Positions 43,525-51,169 of a stretch of 64,000 bases of DNA are shown here, in pieces (position 1 is the first letter of the stretch; each line of letters begins with the position of its first letter). Source of the DNA: Brachybacterium epidermidis. Lineage in GTDB: Bacteria; Actinomycetota; Actinomycetes; Actinomycetales; Dermabacteraceae. The DNA lies in contig NZ_JADEYR010000006.1 in NCBI RefSeq assembly GCF_015209585.1, positions 62,001-126,000 of the forward strand, given 5' to 3'. The notes under the pieces are model-generated. The model worked only from the letters and a program-made list of their open reading frames with translations. It was not told where the DNA came from and did no database searches. The position numbers were made by a program, and so were the translations under genes.

Positions 43525-44085
43525 CTAGTTCGTTGACCAGCCCATTGGGAGTAAGTCGGGAAGGGGATCGCTGGGGAGCCTTCCGTAGGTCAGCACGTCG
43601 TGGCGCTCTCCGTCGATCAGGAACTTTTCACGTTCCGTGCCTTCATGGATGAATCCTGCGGCCCGTGCCACGGCGCCCGAAGCGGGGTTGTTCGCTCGAT
43701 GCCCTAGCTCCAAGCGCTCGAGGCCCCACCCGGCATCACTGACGGGTCCCAGCGCGGTAGTTGCGACGGTCGCTGCTGCCTGACTCGCAAGACCCCGACC
43801 ACGCCATGCTGCATGCAGCCAGTAGAAGAATCAGCCCGTACGGTTCTCCTGATCGACCGAGATCCCAACGAGGCCGATCATGGTGCCCTGCTTGGCGCCC
43901 AGCGCTGTACTCCGCCGCGCCCCGTCCCGCAGCCACTCGATGTAGGCGCGCGCTGAGTCGAGGTCTCGAACCGGCCCCTGCCTCGACATATCCGGCGCGG
44001 ACCGGAACGCGTCCAGGATGGCGGATGCGTCTTCGTCGCACACCGGGCGCAACTGAACGAGGGGCTCCTGCATCGCGTTCGTCAT
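43525..44085 (-). pseudogene. GNAT acetyltransferase interrupted by an in-frame TGA (cassette gene)
   Basis: One frame of 186 codons with a single internal stop. Before it: VQLRPVCDEDASAILDAFR to TMIGLVGISVDQENRTG. After it (43831-43833 TGA): FFYWLHAAWRGRGLASQAA (the acetyl-CoA loop RGRGLA) and RLELGHRANNPASGAVARAAG, the RimJ/RimL-type C-terminus, ending DLLPMGWSTN. A single TGG-to-TGA change (Trp) would explain it. Either a nonsense mutation, readthrough, or an error. Only gene between motifs g and h. Confidence 0.75.
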
Positions 44086-44131
44086 GCGTCCATTGTTGCT
44101 GCCGGGCGGTGGCTGGCCTGCGCCTTCACTG

Positions 44132-44148
44132 ACCGTTTACGGCACACC
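44132..44148 (+). repeat. cassette-boundary motif h
   Basis: ACCGTTTACGGCACACC, 46 bp beyond the start of the minus-strand GNAT gene. Confidence 0.6.
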
Positions 44149-44163
44149 TGCCTCCTGTGGCGT

Positions 44164-44169
44164 TAGCGT
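44164..44169 (+). promoter_or_regulatory. -10 element of the second GNAT cassette gene
   Basis: TAGCGT lies 6 nt before ATG 44176, leaderless type. Confidence 0.45.
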
Positions 44170-44175
44170 GAACGG

Positions 44176-44691
44176 ATGGACCTGGGAGTGACTGTTGAGC
44201 GGGGCGAGATCGCAGACGTGCCGGCGGCTCAGGCGCTCCTAGCGGAGGCCCGCCGCTGGTTGGCTGACCGGTCAATCGACCAGTGGCAAAACCCGGTGCC
44301 CGACCACGTCATTGAGGCGGACGCGCGCCGAGGCGGACTGTTCGTTGTCCGTGCGGACGATGGCCCCGCCGGAATGCTCGCGGTGGCTCACTCAGATGAG
44401 GACACCTGGGGTCCGGCATCGGCAAGCGCGCTCTACGTCCATCGGCTTGCCGTGGCTCACCGGTACCGAGGGGCACAGCTCGGCCCGAAGCTCCTTCGCT
44501 GGGCACGCGGTTACGCGTTCGATCGCGGGTTGACGTGGCTCCGCCTGGACTGCGCTGCTGACAATCCGGGGCTACGTCGCTTCTACGAGCGCGACGACTT
44601 CGCCTATGTCCGGGACGCGACCGTCCCGTCCCCGGATGGTCATCGAACCTTCCGCGTGAGTCTCTACCAACGTCCGGCTGAGGTGGGCTGA
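44176..44691 (+). CDS. GNAT-family N-acetyltransferase (cassette gene)
   Basis: A 171-residue GNAT enzyme. The acetyl-CoA-binding region is LYVHRLAVAHRYRGAQLGPKLLRWA (in parts, about residues 95-119), followed by LTWLRLDCAADNPGLRRFYER with the usual N and Y. Acetylates an amine on an unknown small molecule or protein; several aminoglycoside or antibiotic N-acetyltransferases have this shape but no specific match is claimed. The IS3 element is inserted 12 bp after its stop. Confidence 0.87.
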   Translation: MDLGVTVERGEIADVPAAQALLAEARRWLADRSIDQWQNPVPDHVIEADARRGGLFVVRADDGPAGMLAVAHSDEDTWGPASASALYVHRLAVAHRYRGAQLGPKLLRWARGYAFDRGLTWLRLDCAADNPGLRRFYERDDFAYVRDATVPSPDGHRTFRVSLYQRPAEVG

Positions 44692-44712
44692 GGCGGACCG
44701 GCGTGTCCCGCG

Positions 44713-45663
44713 TCAAGTAGTTGGCAGGATTTCCTTGGTTTTGAATGTCGGGGTGGTGGGGTCGGCCAGGCCCAGGTGCACCTCCTTGGGCCGGTTCCAT
44801 GAGATGGCCTCGTGGGGCCGGAGCTCGTTGTACTCGATCCGGTAGTCCTCGGCCCGCTCGGCGAGCACGATCGCGTCGTCAATCTCGTCCAGGTAGAGCC
44901 GTTCGTACTTCAGCGTGCCGAAGCCGCGTTCACGGGACCCGTTCTGCCCCGGGGTCTTCACTCGGGTGCGCACGTGGTGTAGCTCGGGGTGGGCGGCGAT
45001 GAAGGACTCGAAGCGGAAGGACCGGAACGGCCCGCCGTTGTCCGTCACGATGGTCACCACGGGCAACAGCTCACCGGTCTCGGGATCGACCGGGCAGGCC
45101 TCGACCAGCGGGTGACCGAACATGGCCTCGTAGTCGGCCAGGGCCAACTCGATCGCGTCGATCGCGTCGTGCTGGTTCCCGGTGGGCGAAACGTGGAAGG
45201 GGTGCTCGTACTTGGACCAGTAGTCCCGGCACCCGGCCAGCCGCCAGGCCCCTCCGGTGGTGGTCTCGAACTCGCTGAAGTCCAGCTGCCAGACTTGGTT
45301 CGGGCCTGAGGGCTCGGTGGCGAACGCGGCCTTGCGCCGCTCGGCCAGCTTCCGTCGCTCCCGTTGGTACTGCGCGGGCAGAATCAGCCCCTCGTCGCGC
45401 AGGATTCGCAGCACGGTCGCCTCGGAAACACCATGCCCGTCGTGGCGGACCATCGCCCAGATCTTCCGATGCCCCCACGCCGGATGGGCCAGCGCGTGCT
45501 TGACCACCAGTTCCCTGGCGGCCTGCCGTGCCGGTTGCGGCCACGGTCCCTTCACCGCCGTCCCGGTGCGGGCCTTGGCCTGCCAGCGGCGCCAGGTCCG
45601 CTCGGGCATGTCGAAGAGCTGGCAGAACCTCGCGGTCGACATGCCCGCTTCCACGCGGATCAC
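44713..45663 (-). CDS. IS3-family transposase OrfB (DDE integrase domain)
   Basis: A 316-residue product if translation starts at GTG 45663, which overlaps the OrfA stop (GTGA). Contains MSTARFCQLFDMPERTW, the HTH_21-like HPAWGHRKIWAMVR, and the rve core: VWQLDFSEFET (first D), VTIVTDNGGPF (second D) and GQNGSRERGFGTLK (E). The C-terminal YNELRPHEAISWNRP is typical. A -1 frameshift fusion with OrfA is an alternative to coupling. Confidence 0.92.
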   Translation of the reverse strand: MIRVEAGMSTARFCQLFDMPERTWRRWQAKARTGTAVKGPWPQPARQAARELVVKHALAHPAWGHRKIWAMVRHDGHGVSEATVLRILRDEGLILPAQYQRERRKLAERRKAAFATEPSGPNQVWQLDFSEFETTTGGAWRLAGCRDYWSKYEHPFHVSPTGNQHDAIDAIELALADYEAMFGHPLVEACPVDPETGELLPVVTIVTDNGGPFRSFRFESFIAAHPELHHVRTRVKTPGQNGSRERGFGTLKYERLYLDEIDDAIVLAERAEDYRIEYNELRPHEAISWNRPKEVHLGLADPTTPTFKTKEILPTT

Positions 45664-45977
45664 CTCGAGGTCCTCGAAGGGCCCAGCCGGCCCTCCGCGG
45701 ACTTCTTCCACACCCTGGCCTCCAGGTGTGCCTCGCCCAAGGCCTGGGTCAGCTCGGCGACCTCGGCCTCCAGCTGTTCCTCTCGGGAGGATGGTCCGGA
45801 CCTGCCGGCCACCAGGGCGGTCTTGCCGGCTTCCAGGAACTCGGCCTTCCACCGTCCGATGGACTGCTCACTGACTTTCTCCTTGCGTGCCGCTTCGGCG
45901 ATGGACATCTCGCCGGCCAGCACGCTCAGCACTATCCGGGTCTTCTTCTCCGCCGGAATCGAGGGTGGTCTACCCAT
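45660..45977 (-). CDS. IS3-family OrfA (helix-turn-helix)
   Basis: A 105-residue DNA-binding subunit. The HTH is EMSIAEAARKEKVSEQSIGRWK, followed by a leucine-zipper-like helix EEQLEAEVAELTQALGEAHLEA. Standard length and arrangement for IS3 OrfA. Confidence 0.92.
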   Translation of the reverse strand: MGRPPSIPAEKKTRIVLSVLAGEMSIAEAARKEKVSEQSIGRWKAEFLEAGKTALVAGRSGPSSREEQLEAEVAELTQALGEAHLEARVWKKSAEGRLGPSRTSR

Positions 45978-46051
45978 GTCTGACTCTCCTTCAGGACCTA
46001 CATAACGGCCCTGCCACTAAGTCTGACGCGCGACAGGCGCAACCACACCGG

Positions 46052-46068
46052 ACCGTTTACGGCACGGG
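46052..46068 (+). repeat. cassette-boundary motif i
   Basis: ACCGTTTACGGCACGGG. Separated from its gene (44176-44691) only by the IS3 insertion. Confidence 0.6.
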
Positions 46069-46079
46069 GACTGCTGCCC

Positions 46080-46240
46080 GCATTGGTGACACCTCAACCA
46101 CACACATCTGCCACATTGAGCACTACCCTGCGTGACAGCTACGGCACCGTAACTCTCCCCGTCACACAGGGTCCGAAACGGTCAATCTGACACAGATCTG
46201 CTCACTCGGGTATACCCAACGCGGGTGTGCCGCCTCAATG
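46080..46240 (-). repeat. dispersed element L, inverted relative to element C
   Basis: Its reverse complement aligns with 50041-50184: both have gggtatacccg, cagatctgt, gaccgtttcggaccctgtg-like core, gacgggga and agctgtcacgc, then ggttgagg. About 75 percent by eye. Together with element C it brackets the LysE, MFS, CGNR and VOC genes. Confidence 0.7.
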
Positions 46241-46303
46241 TCGCCGGGGGCGAAGATGTAGTGAGCCGCGACCGCATCCCCGCTTCGATCCCGAAGGCCG
46301 CAC

Positions 46304-46930
46304 ATGATTGACACCACCGTCCTGCCCGCGTTCATCGCCATGATCCTGGCGTTTCTGATCCCCCCAGGTCCCGACATGATGTTCATGATCGCGATCGGCC
46401 TGCAGGGCGGTCGGACGGCGGCCGTCAAGGGGATCCTCGGCATCGGGACCGGAATGGCTTTCTACGCAGCCGCAGTCACGCTCGGCCTCGGCCTGGTCAC
46501 CGCGCGAGCCCCCTGGCTGTTGTCGGCCCTCATGCTGCTCGGCGCGGTGTACCTACTGACCCTCGCATGGAGCAGTCTCCGGCGCGGCCGTGATCGAGGC
46601 ACGCAACTCCAAGATGCGGGGGTCTCCGAGCGCTGGTACCTGCGCGGCCTCACCGTTAGCCTGACGAATCCGAAGATCATCCTCTTCTTCATGGCTGTCC
46701 TCCCCCAGTTCACCGGAACGGCCACCAGCATCCCCGCCCAATTGGCGTTTCTCGGCGCAGTCAACGTCATGACCGAGGTTCTCCTTTACGGAGGCATCGG
46801 GGTCTTCGCGGGAACCTTCCGCAACGCCCTGATGCGCAACCGCGGGGCACAGGCAGTCCTCAACTATGTCGCGGCGCTCACGTACCTAGGAATTGCGATC
46901 TTCATCGTGTTCGACGTGCTCAGCGGGTGA
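46304..46930 (+). CDS. LysE/RhtB-family amino-acid or metabolite exporter
   Basis: A 208-residue membrane protein with about six spans. The family signature FLIPPGPDMMFMIAIGLQGG is at residues 18-37 and NPKIILFFMAVLPQFTG near 125. Exports amino acids such as lysine, threonine or homoserine lactone; substrate unassigned. Confidence 0.92.
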   Translation: MIDTTVLPAFIAMILAFLIPPGPDMMFMIAIGLQGGRTAAVKGILGIGTGMAFYAAAVTLGLGLVTARAPWLLSALMLLGAVYLLTLAWSSLRRGRDRGTQLQDAGVSERWYLRGLTVSLTNPKIILFFMAVLPQFTGTATSIPAQLAFLGAVNVMTEVLLYGGIGVFAGTFRNALMRNRGAQAVLNYVAALTYLGIAIFIVFDVLSG

Positions 46931-47139
46931 CGTCCTCGTAGAAGAGGAGTTTCCGTCGCAGTCTCGGGCGCCCGCGCGGGGTGACCCCCATATCCCCATC
47001 CGGGGGAATGGGGGCTGGGCTACGTGTACTGACCGGGGACGTTAATCGAAGAGCCACTGCATGAGATTTACCTCGACACTGGGTGATGGGATGGTGGGGG
47101 GATCAACATTCTGAGCGCCGTTGTCATCACGTACTGAAC
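46931..47139. other. gap after the LysE gene
   Basis: No gene is supported. A C-rich then G-rich inverted repeat (about 46,986-47,014, ccccca...tggggg) could be a terminator. The gap continues into gene remnants at 47,140-47,320. Confidence 0.35.
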
Positions 47140-47240
47140 CGCACCGGCGTCTCCGACCGGATGCTGTTTCACTAGGGACTCGAGGACTGTTGGCACCAGC
47201 GACTGCGGATCCGGCGACGGGCTACCGGCATTTCCAGAGC
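47140..47240 (+). pseudogene. remnant of a MerR-family regulator
   Basis: RTGVSDRMLFH in one frame, ended by TAG, then GLLAPATADPATGYRHFQ in another. Together they match the recognition helix and wing of MerR proteins. Too short and frameshifted to work. Confidence 0.45.
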
Positions 47241-47320
47241 AAGTCCCGTTGGACAATGGCGGGGTCTACCGCTCACGTCCGTTGCGGGTCACCTGTGCTG
47301 AAGTGTGTCGGGCCAGTGCA
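47240..47320 (+). pseudogene. remnant of a DDE (rve) transposase
   Basis: The frame QVPLDNGGVYRSRPLRVTCA has the LDNGG.YRS..L...CA pattern around the second catalytic Asp of Mu/IS481-type transposases. No flanking transposase sequence remains. Confidence 0.35.
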
Positions 47321-48559
47321 TCAAGAAGGGTCGGCCAGGTCTCGCATACCTCGTACGGGCGACAGGGCGACGGGAAGGGTGGAGGCTGCCATCAACGTTG
47401 CACCCACAATCGCTGCCGGCCACCAGGACCATGTGGTGACCAGTGAACCCGCAAGAAGGGCTCCGATGGCCAGAGCCCCCCAGGATAGCATCCGGTATGC
47501 GGCATTAACCCGGCCTCGGAGAGGTTCTGGGACTGTGAGCTGACGAACCGTGACGGCTTGGGAGTTCGCGACCCCAACACCGACGCCCGAGGCGAGCAAG
47601 GCGACGCCCAGGACGACCAGTGAACGCGTCGAGGTGTCCGACGCGAGAAGGACGCCCAGGAGTGGAGCCGTGTTTCCCAGGGTCATGGCTGCGATCAAGG
47701 AACGTCCGTAGCCGAACGTGGCCGTCAGCTGAGAACTCAGACTGGCCCCCAGGAAGGCGCCGATGCCGCCTGCCATGAGGATCACACCCAGCGCCAGAGG
47801 CCCACTGGGGTGCCCCTGAACCACTGCGACGGTCAGGGCGAGCATGAGGACCTCGTTGCCGAGATTCCACGCGGTGGCCTCCGCTGCGAGAGATCGCACG
47901 ACACGGTGTCGAGCCAAAGCGGCCAGTCCTTCACTGGCCTGGCGCAGGGTGGAGTCAGTCGACGGTTCCGGAGTCGGTTCTGGCGTGCGAACCCGGCAGA
48001 TGAGAGCCACCGCCAAGAACCGCCCGATCCCGTTCAGGGCTACGGCGAAGGGCGCCGACAGCCATTGGACTAGGGCCCCGCCGACCCCGGATCCGCCGAT
48101 CCCGATTGCAGACTGAGTGGCCGTGATGCGGGCATTGGCGTCAGCGAGCTGCTCCCGGGAGACGACCAGTGGCACAAATGAGAAGTCGGCCAGCATGTGA
48201 AGCACCGCCATCGAGCCCAACACGGCCGCTGCGGCGATCAGCATGGGAATGGTCAGGCTCCCCACCAGCGCGAGTCCGGCCATCGTCAAGAGGACACAGG
48301 CACTCACCGCCTCGGCTCCGATGAGCAGGGGCCTGCGTGGATGACGATCCACGAGCACCCCGATCCACAGTGTCAAGGCCAGATAGGGCAAGAACGTGGC
48401 GACACGGACCCACGACAGTTCTTCCGCCGAAGCACCCAGCCACACCAGCGCGAGCACCGGGAGGGCTAGCTCTCCCACCTCGTTCCCCAAGGCCGAAGCG
48501 GTCGTGGCCCCCCAGATCCGCCTGAAGTCGCGGCTGCTCCATGCTGTAACCTTCTTCAT
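47321..48559 (-). CDS. MFS efflux transporter
   Basis: A 412-residue major facilitator with about twelve hydrophobic segments, of the MFS_3/enterobactin-exporter-like group (start DFRRIWGATTASALGNEVGE, loop GVLVDRHPRRPLLIG with the conserved D-R-PR motif A). Divergent from a CGNR-domain regulator, with two matching operators between them. Probably drug or metabolite efflux controlled by that regulator. ATG at 48559 lies inside operator 1. Confidence 0.9.
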   Translation of the reverse strand: MKKVTAWSSRDFRRIWGATTASALGNEVGELALPVLALVWLGASAEELSWVRVATFLPYLALTLWIGVLVDRHPRRPLLIGAEAVSACVLLTMAGLALVGSLTIPMLIAAAAVLGSMAVLHMLADFSFVPLVVSREQLADANARITATQSAIGIGGSGVGGALVQWLSAPFAVALNGIGRFLAVALICRVRTPEPTPEPSTDSTLRQASEGLAALARHRVVRSLAAEATAWNLGNEVLMLALTVAVVQGHPSGPLALGVILMAGGIGAFLGASLSSQLTATFGYGRSLIAAMTLGNTAPLLGVLLASDTSTRSLVVLGVALLASGVGVGVANSQAVTVRQLTVPEPLRGRVNAAYRMLSWGALAIGALLAGSLVTTWSWWPAAIVGATLMAASTLPVALSPVRGMRDLADPS

Positions 48560-48572
48560 AGCAACGAAGGTT
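48548..48572. promoter_or_regulatory. operator 1, overlapping the MFS start codon
   Basis: AACCTTC-N11-GAAGGTT, a perfect 7-bp inverted repeat. Confidence 0.65.
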
Positions 48573-48594
48573 ATGAGACGGGCGCCGGGAGGGC

Positions 48595-48619
48595 AACCGC
48601 CAAACTGGGCTGGACGGTT
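48595..48619. promoter_or_regulatory. operator 2, upstream of the CGNR gene
   Basis: AACCGCC-N11-GACGGTT has the same spacing and the same outer AACC/GGTT as operator 1, 47 bp away centre to centre, and ends 10 bp before the regulator's ATG. Confidence 0.55.
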
Positions 48620-48629
48620 ATGCTGGAGC

Positions 48630-49193
48630 ATGGTCTCGTCACAAGCCCCCTTTGCTCCGGGGCACCTTGAACTGGTCCGAAAATTCGTCAACACCCGTGA
48701 CTTGGAAAAGGGCACCGATGAGTTGCTCGAATCCAGCGATTGGGACGCGTGGTGCCAGTCGCAAGAGCTCCCCACCGGAAGCGCTCGTGACGATCGGGAG
48801 CGTCTTCAGGGATTGCGTGAGGCGCTGAGGGTGGGCATGCTGGCGAATCACGACCGTGCCGCACCGCCCACCCCCATGCTGGATGCCTTGAATGCCGCGC
48901 TCGCATGGAGTGAGGCCTGCCCTGTCGCCACCTCGAAGGGCCTCGACCTCCAGCCAGCTGGGGATGGTGCCAGCTATGTGGCGGGACTCCTCGTCCGGAC
49001 GGTGGCCCAGGCGCTCACCGATGGCTCATGGTCTCGGATGAAGGCTTGCGGCGACGACACCTGCCAATGGGCCTTCTATGACCACTCACGCTCCAGAAGC
49101 GGCCATTGGTGCTCCATGGACATCTGCGGGAATCGAAACAAGCAGATGCGTTGGCGGAAACGTCAAGCCCGTGAGCCTCGCAGCGATGGCTGA
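48630..49193 (+). CDS. ABATE/CGNR zinc-finger regulator
   Basis: A 187-residue putative transcription regulator. The N-terminal ABATE-like part is HLELVRKFVNTRDLEKGTDEL; the C-terminal zinc finger has CGDDTCQWAFYDHSRSRSG and WCSMDICGNRNKQMRWRKR, the CGNR signature. Divergent from the MFS gene and likely its regulator; TATGCT just before the start may be the -10. Confidence 0.88.
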   Translation: MVSSQAPFAPGHLELVRKFVNTRDLEKGTDELLESSDWDAWCQSQELPTGSARDDRERLQGLREALRVGMLANHDRAAPPTPMLDALNAALAWSEACPVATSKGLDLQPAGDGASYVAGLLVRTVAQALTDGSWSRMKACGDDTCQWAFYDHSRSRSGHWCSMDICGNRNKQMRWRKRQAREPRSDG

Positions 49194-49514
49194 CATGCCC
49201 CCAAGCGAATCCGAATAGTCCGGCAAGCACTCACGATCGACAGGGCGATGAAACGGCAGAACGCTTCAGCCCGAACCAGCGCAGCGACGGCGATGTCGAT
49301 CATGCAGCCTTCTTGGCCCGGGCGCTGGCGTCGGTTCGCCACAGGGGAAGCTCAATCAGCTGCGTCCTGGGGGAAGCCTTCGGTGCCCGTCCAGCCGCGA
49401 TTATCGGCGCTCTCCTGATGTGCCTGTCCGTCACGCCCATGCTCACCCGATCCATCCGAACCCCCACACTCCCCTCGACCTGACCACAGCCCCGCAACGA
49501 ACAAGGAGAACGTC
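49194..49514. other. gap between the CGNR and second VOC genes
   Basis: No gene I would defend. A minus-strand frame ending at 49300 (PKASPRTQLIELPLWRT... AKKAA) looks like the C-terminal tip of some protein, possibly a remnant, but is not identified. Confidence 0.35.
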
Positions 49515-49874
49515 ATGTCACTGCGCCTGTCGCATACCACCTGGGATGCCCTCGACCCGTACGCCATCGCGGAGTTCTGGCGTCAACTGCTGGACTGGAG
49601 CATCACGGAGGCCGACACCTACAAGCCCGGATCAGACGAGTGCTACCTGACCAGCCCGCACGGGTACACAGTCCTCTTCTACCGCGTGCCCGACGCCAAG
49701 ACCGTCAAGAACCGCGCACACATGGACCTCGCCCCCGAGGGCTCCACGCGAGACGAACAGGTCGAACGCGCACTGGACCTCGGAGCAACCCTCGTCGACG
49801 ACCGGCGCGGGGACCTCGGCTGGGCCGTCATGGCCGACCCCGAGGGAAACGAGTTCTGCATCCTCACTGCATGA
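49515..49874 (+). CDS. VOC-superfamily (glyoxalase-like) protein
   Basis: A 119-residue protein of the same subtype as 24391-24810: DALDPYAIAEFWRQLLDW, KNRAHMDLAPEGSTRDEQ and AVMADPEGNEFCIL. The site AAGGAGAA precedes ATG. A cargo gene in the island; ligand unknown. Confidence 0.88.
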   Translation: MSLRLSHTTWDALDPYAIAEFWRQLLDWSITEADTYKPGSDECYLTSPHGYTVLFYRVPDAKTVKNRAHMDLAPEGSTRDEQVERALDLGATLVDDRRGDLGWAVMADPEGNEFCILTA

Positions 49875-49967
49875 CCCCACTGGCCGCGCCACTGAGGACA
49901 AGGCGCCGGAAGCTCCACGCTGCTTCGGTGGCCTGACTTCGCTGTACGGATGGAAGGCACCTCAGCA

Positions 49968-50184
49968 AGACAGTTACGTGACCGTAGGTTCACGGTTCTC
50001 ACTAGGGCCCGAAGTTGCCCTTTTGTGACAGATCTGTCGCACTGGGTATACCCGCCGGCGCAGATCTGTCATGCAATGGCCGTTTCGGACCCTGTGGGAC
50101 GGGGAAGCCTACGGCCCCGCAGCTGTCACGCGGGGTGGTTCTCAAGGTGGCAGAGGTGTCTGGTTGAGGCGTCATCGACTCGTG
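49968..50184 (+). repeat. dispersed element C
   Basis: The left 95 bp (to 50062) match elements A and B; the right part (50041-50184) matches the inverse of element L. It is thus the most complete copy of the family. A reversed partial boundary motif (ACCGTACGTGCC on the minus strand) follows at 50214-50225. The 427-bp gap 49875-50301 holds only this element and the next hairpin. Confidence 0.7.
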
Positions 50185-50227
50185 CATCGGTCCCGGCAGC
50201 TTCGTCCTGGATTGGCACGTACGGTGA

Positions 50228-50265
50228 ATCGGCTCCACAGCCGTCGCCACGGCTGTGGAGCCGAT
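50228..50265 (-). terminator. 17-bp perfect hairpin after the monooxygenase gene
   Basis: ATCGGCTCCACAGCCGT and ACGGCTGTGGAGCCGAT pair fully around a CGCC loop, 37 bp beyond the minus-strand stop. A very stable terminator without a U-run. Confidence 0.75.
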
Positions 50266-50301
50266 CGGGGCCGCAGCCCGACGTCAATCGACGCTGATGC
50301 T

Positions 50302-50613
50302 CTAGGCGGTCTCGCCGGGCAGCTTGTACGCGATCACGTCCACGTTCTGGATGCTCGGTTCGGTGCTGAACAGATCTGCGCCCTGGGCAGCAAGCGCCTT
50401 ACCGACGCCACCCGAGAGGTGGGTCTGGCGGGCCTCGTCGTCGGGGAACACGTCGAAGATCCCGAAGGTCGATTCGTCGAACTGCAGAGCGAACCAGGCC
50501 CGCGTACCCTCCTCCTGCTCGACGATGGGACGGGCGCTGCGGAGGAAGTCCGCGACGTCCTGTTCCTTCCCGGGCTCGGCGTGCACGACGACCGACAATG
50601 CAGAGTTGATCAT
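50302..50613 (-). CDS. antibiotic biosynthesis monooxygenase (ABM) domain protein
   Basis: A 103-residue single ferredoxin-like ABM domain: NSALSVVVHAEPGKEQDVADF, EGTRAWFALQFDESTFGIFD and HLSGGVGKALAAQG. Homologues are quinol or small-molecule monooxygenases or haem-degrading proteins. It follows the PfpI-like gene by 7 bp with GAGGAAA before the ATG, so the two form an operon, often stress-related. Confidence 0.9.
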   Translation of the reverse strand: MINSALSVVVHAEPGKEQDVADFLRSARPIVEQEEGTRAWFALQFDESTFGIFDVFPDDEARQTHLSGGVGKALAAQGADLFSTEPSIQNVDVIAYKLPGETA

Positions 50614-50620
50614 GGTTTCC

Positions 50621-51169
50621 TCACTTGGCCTGGCTGAACAGCTCGACCATCGCGGCGCAGAAGGCCGGGAGATCCTCGGGTGAGCGGCTGGTGATCAGGT
50701 TCCCGTCGCGTGCCACCTCTTCGTCGACGACGTTCGCCCCGGCATTGCGCAGGTCGGTGCGGATGCTCGGGTACGAGGTCAGCGTCCGACCCTCCACGAC
50801 ACCGGCCTCGATCAGCGTCCACGGTCCGTGGCAGATCGCGGCAACCGGCCTGCCGGCGACCATGACATCGCGCACGAATCCGACTGCGTCGGTGTCCGTC
50901 CGCAACTGATCGGGGTTGACCGTCCCCCCGGGAAGCAGCAGGGCGTCGTAGTCGTCGGCCGAGGCTGACTTCACCACGGCATCGACCGGGAATGTCCCGG
51001 CCTCATCCAGGTCGTTCTCGCGGGCCTTGATCTCGCCCTCGTGCAGCGACAGCAGCTCGGTCGTGGCCCCGGCGTCCTGCAGAGCCTGCCTGGGCTGTTC
51101 GAGCTCCACGCGCTCGACACCGTCCGCGGCCAGGATCGCGATCCTCTTGCCATGCAATTCATCTGCCAT
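50621..51169 (-). CDS. DJ-1/PfpI family protein (YhbO/deglycase type)
   Basis: A 182-residue class I glutamine-amidotransferase-like protein. Start KRIAILAADGVERVELEQPR with the active-site Glu, DALLLPGGTVNPDQLR, and nucleophile elbow VAAICHGPWTLIEAG with Cys near 115 and the following His. Family roles include protein or nucleotide deglycation and stress defence; peptidase activity is debated. Confidence 0.92.
   Translation of the reverse strand: MADELHGKRIAILAADGVERVELEQPRQALQDAGATTELLSLHEGEIKARENDLDEAGTFPVDAVVKSASADDYDALLLPGGTVNPDQLRTDTDAVGFVRDVMVAGRPVAAICHGPWTLIEAGVVEGRTLTSYPSIRTDLRNAGANVVDEEVARDGNLITSRSPEDLPAFCAAMVELFSQAK

Larger units (their letters stand above)
44704..46035 (-). mobile_element. 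IS3-family insertion sequence, complete, with 4-bp target duplication
   Basis: Imperfect inverted repeats begin TGTCCCGCGTCAAG (44704) and, on the other strand, TGTCGCGCGTCAGA (46035), both running to GGCAGG. The flanking GGCG (44700-44703 and 46036-46039) is a 4-bp target duplication. Removing the element joins the GNAT gene end to motif i with about 30 bp between. Both orfs are intact, so insertion is probably recent. Confidence 0.92.

Noticed and set aside
40025-46100. Calling the cassette region a classical integron
   Set aside because: No integron integrase in the window, the motif does not match GTTRRRY/RYYYAAC cores, and genes face both ways. I call it integron-like only.
49300-49458. 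Small minus-strand gene ending AKKAA
   Set aside because: Weak start, no family match and no context; described only as a gap.
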